Shown: positions 48,813-60,565 of the stretch, piece after piece
How the letters are laid out: each line of letters opens with the position of its first letter
Numbering within the stretch: position 1 is the stretch's first letter
Assembly: GCA_030762895.1 (NCBI GenBank)
Contig: CM061070.1
Location: 46,980,831 to 47,044,830, forward strand
Direction of reading: 5' to 3'
Length of the DNA: 64,000 nt
From: Sophora flavescens
Taxonomy: Eukaryota > Streptophyta > Magnoliopsida > Fabales > Fabaceae
Program-made: the position numbers and the translations under genes
Notes under the pieces: generated by a model
Database searches by the model: none
The model's input: only the letters and a program-made list of their open reading frames with translations
Told to the model about the DNA's origin: nothing

Positions 48813-50146
48813 TGAAATAGACAACTATAAACACGAGAAAGGGGATAGAATTGTGTTTATCAGAATTTAAACAAAGTTGTAAAATTTTCGCATACAGAAG
48901 CTTGGTTGCATTTGCGAGTGTAAAGATCCGGGGTATATGTGACATGTCATCGATGAAATTTTAACAGTGACTTAAGCAAACACACCACTTGATAAACGGA
49001 TAAGAAAACTAAAGCAACTAAAGAGTTTATAAGGAAAGAGAGATTGACACACTTATTTATCCTGGTTCACCCTTCAAAGCAATGAGCTACGTCCAGTCCT
49101 TGGCAGCACCAAGTTTTATCCATTATAACTGATCAGGTTACAGACTCTAAGTATTGTTTGCACACCTAGCCTCTTCAGGCTCCAAACAAGTATTCTTTGC
49201 ACACCTAGCCTCTTCAGGCTCACTCAGATTTGTTTTAGAAATTTGGTTTAAAATAAATACAACTTCAGACAGCAGATCTTTTATTAACACTCAGAGAGTG
49301 GTTTAAATGTAAAGCTGAGGAAAGTCTGCGTAATAACTTGAAATGATTGAAGAATACAGAATGAAAGAATGTAGATATTAATGCACAGAGTAATGACTCT
49401 TTAATGCTATATGTATTCTCTATGTCTTCATCTTCAATGACTTTTGTATTTACAGTCTTCAAGCATTTAAGATCCGTTAGAGACATTCCCTCAGATGTTG
49501 GCTTCAAGAAGAACTTCGTTAAATGCAATAAAGTCGTTCTGGGCAGCCATTAATCCAATAGGAACGTTGGTTGTACTCTAACTTGAAGGATCATGGCTTT
49601 ATACATCGTGAAACAGTCATATCATAATTGTGCTGAGAGCTTTTTGTACTTTACAAAGTACAATTCCCTTTTCGTGTAAAGATCAGAGGTACTAGGGAAT
49701 AAATCACGTTGGAAGCATTCTTTAACTGGTCTTTGGTTCTGATAGTCGAGGTTGCTTGAGTAAGTAACTTCTGACTTTTCTTGATAAGTGTGAGACTGAG
49801 TAGGAGAGAAGGCTTCAAGTCCCTTTCTGATGGGACAACCGACAAAAGCTTGTTTGGTCCTGGATTCTTCAACGAGTAACCTCAGACAACTGTAGGAACT
49901 CGTGGGGAGACAGGTTGAAGACGTATCTTGAAAGAAGTCGATAATCCTAGTCAGGAGACAGGTTGACTTTCGCTTATCCAGACAAGTAGTCACCTATATG
50001 AGCAGACAGATGATTCTTACAGTTTTAATCTGCACACTAGATAGACAGGTTAGCAACCAATATGAATGTTAATTAAATCATTAGCCAATGTTTAGTTCTC
50101 ATCAAAACTTAGGGATATCCACATCAGACATTTTAGAGACTTAACA
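48813..50146 (-). mobile_element. Lone E2-family LTR in E1 pol
   Basis: It runs from tgaaatagacaac to agacttaaca and is flanked on both sides by gtttc (48808-48812 and 50147-50151), with the E1 reading frame continuing across. It is thus a solo LTR, left by LTR-LTR recombination of an E2-type element at the same target site where E2 lies in the left copy. It is 1334 bp, minus orientation. Confidence 0.92.
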
Positions 50147-51719
50147 GTTTCCTTTACTAAGAATGCATGCATAGTTAAATACAATAAAGGCAAAGTTCTG
50201 TTTTCAGCAAACAGGTAACAAAATCTTTTTAAGATTGATCTAACTGAGCTGACTGATCAAAATGTGACTCGTTTTGTGTCAAGAGAAGATGAAAGATGGG
50301 CATGGCACAAGAAGCTTGGACATACTAGTATGAAACAAATAACTAAGCTTCAGAAATATAGACTTGTAAAAGGTCTACCTGATATCAGTTTCAAAAAGGA
50401 TGTCTTATGTGATTCTTGCCAAAGTGGAAAGCAAGTTAAAACTAGCTTTAAACCCAAAATTCTAGTATCCTCCCCTAGACCTCTACAAGGTTGCATATGG
50501 ATCTGTTTGGTCCAATAAGTGTTGCTAGTAAGGCAGGAAAGAAATATGGTTTCGTCTTAGTGTACGACTACTCTAGATATACATGGGTACTCTTCTTAAC
50601 CCATAAGGATGAGTCATTCAAAGTGTTTTCCATATTCTGTAAGAAAGTGCAGAGTGAGCAGGGTTTCTGCATTTCAGCTATCAGAAGTGATCATGGGGGA
50701 GAGTTTGAAAATGAGCAATTCCATACATTATGTGAAGAGAATGGTATCTCTCACAACTTTTATGCTCCTAGAACTCCTCAACAGAATGGAGTAGTAGAAA
50801 GGAAGAACAAATCACTACAAGAGAAGGCTCGAACAATGCTCAATGAAAGCAAACTCCCAAAATACTTCTGGGCTGAGGCAGTAAACACTGCTTGTTATGT
50901 ACAGAACAGAATACTGATAAGACCCTTCTTGAATAAGACTCCCTATGAATTGTGGAAAGGTAGAAAACCCAACATTTTTTATTTCCATGCTTTTGGATGT
51001 GAATGCTTTATTTTAAATACTCGAGATCATGTTCAGAAGTTTGATTCAAAAGTAGAAAAAGCTGTATTCCTTGGATACTCTGATACTTCGAAAGCTTTTA
51101 GAGTCTATAACTCTAGAACAGAAATAGTTGAAGAATCCATTCATGTGAAATTTAATGATGGTTTAAGGACTGATAAGAAATTATCAGATCTTGAAGATGA
51201 TCTTGCAGGTTTGGATCTTGGAAAACAAAGTAATCAGACTGATGATGATTTGAAGAACGAGGATCCAGAATTTCACAATCAAGCGATGATCCTTTTTCTC
51301 AACAATCGTATGATACAGAACCAAGATGGGATTGGAAGTTTAAAACTCACCATCCTGGAGAATTAATTATTAGTAACCCTTCACAAGAGTTAGAACCAGA
51401 TCAACATTCAGAGACTCAAATAACATGGCATTCTTATATGAGATTGAACCCAAAAACATCAAAGAAGCTCTTGAAGATGAAAGCTGGATCTTAGCTATGC
51501 AAGAGGAGCTAAATTAGTTTAAAAGAAATGATGTTTGGTTCTTGGTTCCAAATGAAAAAGGAAGATCAATTATTGGAACAAGATGGGTATTCAGAAACAA
51601 GCTCGATGAAGATGGTAAGGAAGTCAGAAACGAAGCAAGGTTAGTAGCTCAAGACTATAACCAACAAGAAGGTATTGACTACACTGAAACCTTTGCACCA
51701 GTAGCTAGAATAGAAGCAA
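50147..51719 (+). pseudogene. E1 GAG-pre-integrase and integrase
   Basis: The plus strand reads VSFTKNACIV, then WHKKLGHTSMKQITKLQ and CDSCQSGK (zinc-binding H and C residues). A one-base slip near 50490 leads to the integrase core (50491-51366) with HMDLFGPISV, IRSDHGGEFENEQF and NGVVERKN, which keep the catalytic D, D and E. The linker after 51366 contains stops. RT sequence begins with IIGTRWVFRNKLDEDGK and YTETFAPVARIEA (51542-51719) and is cut by the snap-back Cassandra. The slip and later stops make it non-functional. Confidence 0.9.
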
Positions 51720-52013
51720 TATAACATCCCTGGCCGCTCTTTGGATTGACGACTGTCCCCACAGACCAACACGGGTCTTTTCAGTGTGTTTTGTCCTCAC
51801 TCACACGCTTCCTGGGAAAACTTCCTAGGAGGTCACCCATCCCAAAATTGCTCCAAGTCAAGCACGCTTAACTGTGGAGTTCTTAAGTGATGGGGTCTCG
51901 AAAAGAAGATGCATCTTGTTAGTATAGGTAGTATCAATCAACTCATATAAGCCTTCCTCAACTGTATAGTCCCATACCTACACAGTCTCAAGATCCCTTC
52001 CTCTGATACCATT

Positions 52014-52687
52014 TGTAACATCCCTGACTGCTTTATGGATTGACGACTGTCCCTACAAACCAACACGGGTATTTTCAGCATGCTTTATCCTCACCCACAC
52101 GCTTCCTGGGAAAACTTCCCAGGAGGTTACCCATCCCAAAATTGCTCCAAGTCAAGCACGCTTAACTGTGGAGTTCTTAAGTGATGGGCTTCCGAACATC
52201 TTATCGGTATAGGTAGTACCAATCAATTCATATAAGCCTTCCTCAACTGTATAGTCCCATACCTACACAGTCTCAGGATCCTTCTCATTCGGGTGCCGAC
52301 GAGGGCGGGGAGTGATCGCCGGTGCAAGAAGGCACGGACAAGGACCGGCTCCTGGCAGGCTTCTAGGCGGAGGCACACATGAATGAACCGATTACACACC
52401 CGAATGAGAAGGATCCTGAGACTGTGTAGGTATGAGACTATACAGTTGAGGAAGGCTTATATGAATTGATTGGTACTACCTATACCAATAAGATGCATCT
52501 TATTTTCGGAAGCCCATCACTTAAGAACTCCACAGTTAAGCGTGCTTGACTTGGAGAAATTTTGGGATGGGTAACCTCCTGGGAAGTTTTCCCAGGAAGT
52601 GTGTGAGTGAGGACAAAGCATGCTGAAAAGACCCGTGTTGGTTTGTAGGGACAGTCGTCAATCCATAAAGCAGCCAGGGATGTTACA
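52014..52687. repeat. Inverted repeat (arms of about 275-290 bp) of Cassandra LTR
   Basis: The left arm is 52014 to about 52290 and the right arm about 52400-52687, separated by about 110 bp that belongs to the 5' part of the plus LTR. Shared private variants include the altered C box, tcggaagccc, and ctgctttatgg against ccataaagcag. Confidence 0.92.
52534..52583 (+). promoter_or_regulatory. 5S-like promoter core of the snap-back Cassandra
   Basis: The A-box-like agttaagcgtgcttgac is intact, but the C-box-like block reads gggatgggtaacctcctggg, with GTGACC changed to GTAACC. The mirror-image copy near 52110-52160 has the same change (ggttaccc), which ties the two arms together. Confidence 0.8.
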
Positions 52688-52692
52688 AGCAA

Positions 52693-53930
52693 TTCGCATA
52701 ATTATGTCATATGCTGCACAACATCAAATCACATTATATCAAATGAATGTTAAAAGTGCATTTCTTAATGGAATCATAGAAGAAGAAGTTTACGTTAAAC
52801 AACCACCTGATTTTGAGGATAATGATAAACCTAATCATGTCTATAAGCTTAAGAAAGCCCTCTATGGTTTAAAACAAGCTCCTAGAGCTTGGTATAATAG
52901 ACTCGGTTCTTTCCTTATGAAAAATGATTTTATTAGAGGAAAGGTAGATACTACTCCCTTTAGAAAAAGCTCTAAGAAGGATTTCATTATAGTACAAATC
53001 TATGTTGATGATATCATATTTGGTGATACTAATGAAAAGCTCTGCAAAGAGTTCTCTAAGCTTATGTATAATGAATTTGAGATGAGCATGATGGGAGAAT
53101 TGAAGTTCTTCCTTGGTCTACAAATCAAACAGACAGACGATAGGATATACATCCATCAACAAAAATATACCAAGAAAATACTGAAGAAATACAAGCTAGA
53201 TACAGCTAAATCTATGAAAACTCATATGAAAACAGAGATGAGGAAGGTAAAAAGTTAGATCAAACTATGTATAGAGGTATGATTGGCTCTCTTTTATACT
53301 TAACCTCGAGTAGACCTGATATTCAATTCAGTGCCTGCATGTGTGCAAGATTCCAATCTGACCCAAGAGAATCTCATCTTAAGGCCATTAAACGAATATT
53401 TAGATATCTACTTGGAACTACTAATCTTGGTTTGACGTATTTAAGAACACAAGAATACAGATTAGTTGGATCTGTGATGCCGATTATGCTGGAGATAGAG
53501 TAGAAAGGAAAAGCACAAGTGGAGGATGTCAATTCATTGGAGCGAGTCTAGTATCTTGGACAAGCAAAAGACAGACTACTATTGCTCTATCCACTGCAGA
53601 AGCAGAATACATATCAGCTGCTAGCTGTTGTTCACAACTATTATGGGTAAAACATCAACTTGAAGATTACTCTGTCTTTGAACATAATATTTCTATTTGG
53701 TGTGATAATTCGAGTACTATCTATTTATCTAAGAATCATATTCAACACTCCAAGGCTAAGCACATAGAAATTAAACATCACATTATAAGAGAATATGTTC
53801 AAAACGGTGTTTTTGATATTAAGTTTGTTAAGACTGAAAATCAATGGGGCTGATATCTTAACAAAACCTTTAGCTGAAGACAGGTTTGCATAAATTCGAG
53901 ATAATCTGAACATGCATTTCATAAATGAAT
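52693..53930 (+). pseudogene. E1 reverse transcriptase - RNase H
   Basis: The frame from about 52693 to 53258 reads RIIMSYAAQHQITLYQMN, VKSAFLNGIIEEEVYVKQPP, LKKALYGLKQAPRAWYNRL, and the active site IYVDDIIFG (about 53000). The thumb GSLLYLTSSRPDIQFSACM follows in another frame (53267-53503). RNase H then shows ALSTAEAEYISAASCC (about 53590) and WCDNSSTIYLSKN (about 53700). Changes after TENQW shift the frame before the end. It is the continuation of 50147-51719 across the Cassandra insertion. Confidence 0.9.
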
Positions 53931-54186
53931 AATGTGTCTGCTCTTAGATAATGCATCTGATGACGTGGTTTAATTGTTGAGACTTTACATTGTAGTTTTT
54001 ATCAAAATGGTTTTTGAATTCAAAACGTTCTTTTTATTCTTTAAACTGCTCTCTTTTTGAAAACTCTCTCTTAAAAGCAAATCTTATCTCTCTGAAACAC
54101 TTTACTGTTTCAAACGTTTCTCTTGCAAACAAATCTCTTCGAAAGCTCTCAAACCCTTTCGTCTCTTCTCTCTCTAACCTAAACCT
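53931..54186 (+). other. E1 spacer between RNase H and ORF3
   Basis: Non-coding sequence between pol and the start of the third ORF. A T-rich stretch near 54000-54060 precedes the ATG at 54187. No other feature is seen. Confidence 0.5.
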
Positions 54187-54326
54187 ATGGCACCCAAAGG
54201 ACGCTCACAGAAAGTCATTCGTGCTGCTGCTCAACTGGGAATAAGTGTAGATGATGTATCAATGATCATATCGGATCGATTCGTAAAAATGAACAAGGTT
54301 ATCAAAGGAGGCATGAATGTTGTGAC
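54187..54326 (+). pseudogene. E1 third ORF (env-like), first part
   Basis: It begins MAPKGRSQKVIRAAAQLGIS and is cut after about 46 codons (GGMNVVT) by the solo LTR at 54327. It resumes at 56739 with MTKLEASQWVNFFSLHEP. The matching N-terminus in E2 starts at 41618 (MASSKHLFAKEITEKYN), where a similar ...MKKLGMDVTEELEYSKW segment follows. Confidence 0.75.
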
Positions 54327-56738
54327 TGTGACACCCTTCTACCCGGCATGTTATAAGGCATTTAATATAAAAGCAATTAAATGAAAACATGCATTTTACT
54401 GAATTAATTAAAAACATTTGTCCATGGGTAGAAAAGTCCCACATGAGGCAGTTCACAAAACGCGGAAATAAAACAAGTTTAAAACGAATAAAACATAACA
54501 AAGATAAAGAAACATAACCCAACTCCGATGTCACATACAGAACTGGTATAACCATTCCCGAATAGAATCCACGGATTTACAACTGCAACTGACAAACTAA
54601 CTAAGCAAAGAACAAGCCCTAACTATGAGTGGAGGCTCCTCAGAGTCACTCCTCCCCGGGCTGCTCGTCATCCTCTGCAAATGCTAATCAGGCCAACAAC
54701 AAACAAAACAAACATAAGGGAGTAAGTATCATGTAAACTTATTCAGATAGGAGATAGGAAGTAAAGTAAACAAACAACATGGCATCAACAAGCATACATC
54801 AACGTATAACAACATAACATCAATCATCAATATCAACATGATAACAGGTATGCTATGTAGTGAAATGCAACACTACTCCTCTACTTCAACAATGCATGTG
54901 GATCCACTAACTAACTCAGGATGAACGACTTCGGAGTTAAATATCCACATTGAGAATCTACTCAATGCTGGAGAATATACTCCTACTGTGGATGGCTAGA
55001 TCGCCGTACTCTCGGGTGACCTCCCCTATGTCGAACATCCCCCAACAACAACATCTCGAATGATGCATGAACCAACAAACAATGGCAACCACCACCACCT
55101 TAGCTTCAACATAATCAACCGAAAACTTAGCGGAATGTACCGCACAACTTCCCTTGCGGAATCTACCTGAGGGCTTCAGCGGAATCTTCCGCAAAAACCT
55201 TTAACTAGCAGAATCTACCGCAACAGCTTAGACCCAATCGTGAGGTCAAGGCCCCCTTGGGGCAAACTCTCGGCCACCAAGTTACAACACCAACACCTTA
55301 GACCCAAACCGTGAGGTCAAGGTTCCCTTTACCAAAGAGCACCAAGGTACAACCCATCATCGTGCGGTAACTCAACGGTTACCGACTTAGCCATCTTAAT
55401 TAATATTTAATTAAATGATCTAACCTTCATCATTAATTAACTATGTCATCATAATTATCATTAGGGAAGATTGGGGTTAAGGACCCCTGTTTAAGCCTTT
55501 AATCATAGGTTCTGTCCAGAGGGGTGAGCACGGTCGTGCTTAACCCCTGCATGGGCGTGCTGCCACTTAAGTGGAGCATAGTGGTGCTTCCTGTTGAGCA
55601 AGGCCGTGCTCGGCTGCACAGTCGTGCTCCTCTGCTCTCAGCACGGCCATTTTCTAGAATTCAAACTGGGAGCAAGGGTGTGCTCCCTGATCAGCACGAC
55701 TGTACTCAATGCACGACAATACTGTTTTCGGCAGAGTTTAACATCAGTTTTAGCCAATTAAATTCCATTGTTAAGTCCATTAATCATAATCCATTTTAAC
55801 AACATATTTTTCCAGATTATACTCATCATCATCTCAATAGTTATTGCATCAACCATTCAACTAACATGTTCAACAACAACATCAACTCATCCAATAACAT
55901 TATGCCAATAACAACCATCACATATCATCTTGTTCATACAACCAACATAAACATCAAGAACGTAGTATGAACATAGGCATGTAAACAACATATTAACAAC
56001 CAAAACCATTTTATCAACACAACCAACAGATCAATATATTAATCATATACTCATACAAACAAACCGGGGTTATGGGAATCCCTTTACTTTACTCTAACCC
56101 CAAGTCTATGAGTACACTACCCTTCTCCCCATACCTGGATTGAAGGTCGTTCCTACGTAAGCTCCAAACAATGAAACAACCACGGTCCCCAACGCGAAAC
56201 AGCTAGCCTTCCAAGTCTTGGTTAAACAAGATTAACCTCGTTAGTTTCCGACTCATAAACATGAAAAGGAAACTGAAAGGGGAAAGAAACATTACCTATA
56301 CACTTGACACAGATAGCAAGGGTCTCCTAGAGGTCTCCAATACTCACAAAATCGCTAGAGATAGTGGAAAAGGGGAGAGAAACCATTCTGGCCGCAATAG
56401 GGTGACTACTGCTACCGGAAATAGGGTTAACTCGTAACCCTCGGGTTCTGTGCCAAGAATATATAGGCCACACCTGAGCACGATCGTGCTGACTTAGCGT
56501 CAACGAGACGCGGTCCGCACATTGAGCACGGGCGTGCTCAATATAAAAACAGAAACACGCTTCAACCTTTAAGAACAGGTGTGCTGGCTAACGAGCACGG
56601 GCGTGCTCATCTACCAGAAAGGGACTTTTAAGCCAAAAATCCCACCTAGCCCTTAGCCAACAACTCCAACTTAACCAAAACAGCTTAACAACCAAACAAG
56701 CTTTAAAGAAAACACTTATGAAAAAGCAGGGTGTTACA
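54327..56738 (+). mobile_element. Solo LTR, TGTGACACC type, in E1 ORF3
   Basis: It starts tgtgacacccttc and ends agcagggtgttaca. The flanks are gtgac (54322-54326) and atgac (56739-56743), a 5-bp duplication with one change. No coding domain lies inside. The ends resemble the other TGTAACACC...GTTACA LTRs of the window, so a gypsy chromovirus origin is likely; orientation follows the TGTGACACC start. It contains several palindromic AGCACGNNCGTGCT words. Length is 2412 bp. Confidence 0.85.
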
Positions 56739-58992
56739 ATGACGAAACTAGAAGCCTCACAGTGGGTCAACTTTTTCTCACTTCATGAACCAGTTTACCC
56801 CTTACTACTTCAAGAATTCTGGGAAAATGCTAAAGAACGCATGTCTCAGACTCAAATCTCAATCAGGACAAAGTGCAATGGAAAGTCCTTTTCATTCAAT
56901 CTCAATAGTGTTCAAAAAGGTAACTGAATGTCCCAGAGAAAGCGCGACCTTCACAGATGATTGGGAAATTTAATTTGGTGAAGGAACGGTTCATCAAGCA
57001 CTCTATGGAATAACAAACCCTAGTAATAAGGCTGCCTCAAAGCTGATTCCAAAAGGAAGATTTCTCCATGTTTTACTGATCAACTGTGTCGTGCCACTAA
57101 CCGGTGCTCGTGACAATGTAAACAAAATGTATAGGTTCGCTCTATTTCATCTTCTGAATGGTATGAAGATTTACATCAATGATCTGATTTTCAAGTATAT
57201 GTTGAGAATGGTCAAGCCCCAAATCAGAACATCTTATACTTATGGTATGTTCATCACCAAGATGTTGAAAGTGAAAGGTATTCCCCTCATAGGAAGAGTA
57301 GATATGGCTTCTTCTATTGATGAGAGAACCCTATCTCAAATGAAGTTAAGACCACCAAGAAGAATTCTTGATTCTGATGAAGATGAGAAGCAGAAGAAAT
57401 CTTTAGAAGACTCTGAAGAAGAAGATTCTGATGGGTCTGATGACTCAAAAGAAACTAAAGTATCTATGCCCCTGAATCCAAAGTTCAAACTTAAGCTTCA
57501 AGTCAAAAGGAAGCTGGTCATCTCAGAAGCATCTGATGATGTTGACGATCAACCCATTTCAAAGGTCTAGAAGAAAGACCCCATGAAAGAATCTGTTCCT
57601 GCTCCAAGGAAGGAACTCAAAAGGAAAGCTGTAGTTGCATCAACTCCAGTCAGAAGATCTACAAGGTTGAATACTATTGAGTTTGTGCAAGTACCGTTGC
57701 CAACAAGGTCATCTGAACCCTCACCCTCTTCACCTAACATTGTGCCTTCTCCTTCACATTCCTCATCCTCTCATAACTCACCTTTACATAAACAAATCTC
57801 CATTGCTGAAAATCTTCTTGCTTTGTCACTCAGAGACTTTAATCTGAATCTGACACCAGAAAATCCATCACCACATCACTCCCCAGACCACATATCAAAT
57901 CATTACTCATCACCATCTCATTCACAACAAGAAATTCAATCTCTTGTTCCTGTATCACAAATTTTTGATACCATTCTTAAACCTCTATCTCACCCATTAC
58001 CATCTTCTGATACAATACAACAAGCAAGTCCTGATCTGTCTCTCCAATGCAACTCTACTAGCATACCACTTGATCAAATTGATCCGGCCCTTCTGACCTC
58101 TGAAGATCTCAAGGAAATTTGCAATCTTTTGGCTGGATAAACTGCAGTGCGGTTAAATGAAGCCAAATACTATTCTGAAGATCTGCCCAAACAAGGAAAC
58201 TTACTGTCCTTTGCTCAAGCCAAAACTGAAACCAAAGACTAAGAAACCTTTTGTTTGGCTAAAACGAGATAAGAAGAAGATGAAGTTTCCAAAGTGGTCT
58301 ACTTTCTTCACGAGTCATCCTAAGCCTCATACTTTTCAAGACCCATCTCATCACTGCGGCTTAACTCTGCTTGAGAAACTCAAGACGCCTACTGATAAGG
58401 CCAGTCTCAGTTCTTACCAGATTCCCTGGATTGGATATCCCGATAAAGAAAGACAAGCATCAAGGCAACTATACCCTTTTCAACACACCCTGATCTTTAC
58501 CCCTTTTCTTTTCATTTTACCTTTATCTTTTTTCTGAAAATCCTTTTTTCTGTTTATTCTTTCAACTTACCAATTTCTGATTATGATTTAAGTTGGCTTT
58601 TCAATAATCGTTGTCCCCGTTTTATTAAACTCTCTTCTGATGAATTTCTCTATTTTCGCATTTTGTGTTTACAACCGTTTGGTTCACTGCATCCTACTTT
58701 TCCTTTGACTCTCTCTGCTTTCCCTATCGTTTTTTATCTCACTTTTATTTTCTCTTCTGGTCTTTTTCTCCCATGGTATTGTTTGGAGATTGTTCCCTAT
58801 GAACCTCCAACATCTGCTTCTTCACCTGACTCTCAACCCTCCATTTCATCTCCTATTGAGCATACTGCCTCTACATCCAACATCATTGGAATGGATCTGA
58901 TTGCTAGGACTGAGATTGCAGATTTTCGACAGACTCTGCATACTGTTGTTGATCTCCTCCAGAAACTTGTCGAAAAACAAAACTATAAGTAG
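56739..58992 (+). pseudogene. E1 third ORF (env-like), main part
   Basis: After the solo LTR the frame continues (56739-56927: SQWVNFFSLHEPVYPLLLQE). Next comes the conserved RDNVNKMYRFALFHLL stretch (57091-57570) with a Ser/Asp/Glu-rich acidic segment near 57370-57440. A Lys-rich and then Ser/Pro/His-rich region follows (57583-58140). The last frame (58663-58992) holds a short hydrophobic run and ends in a small amphipathic helix (FRQTLHTVVDLLQKLVEK). Stops at 57568 and 58138 and frame changes show decay. The function of this Sirevirus ORF is unknown; 'env-like' is only a label. Confidence 0.75.
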
Positions 58993-59321
58993 TTTTTTCT
59001 TTGTCACTATGCAATGTAATGGTCAATGATGCTTTAATAAATCCATATTCTTTCAGTTGTTGTTCTTTTTGCTGATGACAAAAGGGGAGAAACAATGAGA
59101 AACATTGAAACTTGGAAATTTTATAGACTGCTCTAACTGCTAAGACGATTAAAAATTAAATATTGAGTTATATTCTAACACATGCATCTGCATTGAATTT
59201 ATAGCATTTGTTCAGGGGGGCTATTTGTATGGAAGCTTATATGATTTTATATTATTATTCGCTCTTAAAATTGATGCTTATTTCAAGTTCACCAAAATCA
59301 TAAGATGATGTTTGTCATCAT
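58993..59321 (+). other. E1 untranslated stretch before the PPT
   Basis: Non-coding sequence between ORF3 and the PPT. It contains gatgacaaaaggggaga near 59075 and a G run near 59214, either of which could act as a second purine tract. Confidence 0.55.
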
Positions 59322-59336
59322 CAAAAAGGGGGAGAT
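59322..59336 (+). promoter_or_regulatory. E1 polypurine tract
   Basis: The sequence aaaaagggggagat lies immediately before the tgttaagtc start of the 3' LTR. It is the plus-strand primer site of an LTR retrotransposon and matches the E2 tract. Confidence 0.9.
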
Positions 59337-60565
59337 TGTTAAGTCAACATCTTTGATTTTGATGAATCCAAACAAAGAATGATATGAAATCTACTAATGT
59401 GTGTATTAACTGTGCAGATCATAAAGCAAGAGCATCATATCAGTTGAACAAGTCTCTCTGATGTATCTAAGTTATGATGCGTCTGTCACAAGACCTGGTC
59501 TCTATCAAGTCCAATCATGCGTCCGAGACTGAGACTTCTCTGAAAGATTAGAGCTTCATCAATATTCAAACCTGAAGAATATTACCTAAGGATTTCAAAG
59601 ATGAATCAAATTCAGAAAGCTTAAAGCATCATTCCGTGTTTCGTTGATTCCGTTTGTTGCAAAAAGCAAATTGAACTTTACACAGCTGCAGACCTGCCTT
59701 GCACAAATAAGGAAAGTCGTGTTGTCCAAGACCGAAAAAGCAACAAACACTGCTCTGAGTCAAACTGCACTCTGATAAAGCAATGCCAGCCCGTTTAACT
59801 TGTCTTGAAGCTCATCAACGATCATAAACATTAAATGCAAGTTCAGAATGACTCTTCGGCATCAATGGATGAAATACAAAAATTATACTCAGCTAAAGCT
59901 CACTTTGCAACAGATTTATTCCCTGGAGTATAAATAGAAGACTTTGAAGGCTATTGAAGACACACATGAAATCATTAACTCAAGCATTCAATATTCTCAA
60001 ACTCAAAATGATCTCTCAAGTTCTTCATTAGACACTTATCTGCTCAATCATTTGTATTTATTGAGAAGTCCTTATTGCGATCTTACCTACCTAAAATACT
60101 TATTCACTCTACGAGTGTTATCTGGTAGATCTTCAAAGTTGTAATCTACGAAGCTGTTGCTTCACTTAAACTCTTACTGTTTGTAGAGCCTGGAGAGGCT
60201 TGCTGAAAGAATACTTGTTTGAGCCTGAAGAGGCTAGGTGTGCAAACAATACTTGTTGGTTGAGCCTACGGAGGCTAGGTGTGCAAATAATACCTTCTTT
60301 AACTTGATCAGTTATAGTGCAAGCACTTGGTGAAGCCAAGGACTGGACGTAGCCCAAAGTTTGGGGTGAACTAGTATAAGTCTGTGTCTAGTATCTCTTT
60401 TAAGTTTTCTTTAGATTATTTGTGCTAACTGGGTCGAAAGGTAAAATATTTTATTTAAACTCAGACGCATTCTTGTGTCATATTATCTAAAAAAGTAATT
60501 ATTTTCGAAAGTCAGCTAAAACACAATTCAACCTCCCTTCTCGTGTTTCATATCTGTTCATTTCA
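59337..60565 (+). repeat. E1 3' LTR, complete
   Basis: It starts tgttaagtcaac and ends ctgttcatttca, 1229 bp, followed by the target duplication cttct. Its tail contains aaaacacaattcaacc...ctcgtg, shared by all Sirevirus LTRs here. A TATA box (tataaata) is at 59929-59936. It is easy to align with the truncated 5' LTR apart from one 58-bp segment absent there. Confidence 0.95.

Larger units (their letters stand above)
51720..52687. mobile_element. Cassandra-type TRIM, rearranged snap-back copy
   Basis: Flanked by agcaa (51715-51719 and 52688-52692). From the left: a 5'-shortened LTR in minus orientation (51720-about 52000, first bases TATAAC where TGTAAC is expected), the complement of the iMet primer motif (ctctgatacca, 52001-52011), a second minus LTR (52014-about 52290), and then, with no internal region, a plus-orientation LTR to 52687. 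The last two share private variants in mirror image. The 5S-like core is present in all three. It splits the E1 reverse transcriptase. Confidence 0.9.
25357..60565 (+). mobile_element. Sirevirus-type Ty1/copia element E1, with many nested insertions
   Basis: The 5' LTR begins tgttaagtcaac at 25357 and the 3' LTR ends ctgttcatttca at 60565. The target duplication cttct lies at 25352-25356 and 60566-60570. Plus-strand internal parts are a gag/protease fragment (48060-48812), integrase (50147-51719), RT-RNase H (52693-53930), an env-like ORF (54187-58992) and a polypurine tract before the 3' LTR. The order protease-integrase-RT is copia, and a third ORF after pol marks the Sirevirus (SIRE/Maximus) group. 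It lies inside the MULE-2 transposase gene. Its own uninterrupted length cannot be fixed because the 5' half is rearranged. Confidence 0.9.

Noticed and set aside
39430..58992. An infectious or functional retrovirus-like element
   Set aside because: Both Sirevirus copies are broken by stops, frameshifts and nested insertions, lack intact gag-pol, and their third ORF shows no clear signal peptide or fusion features.
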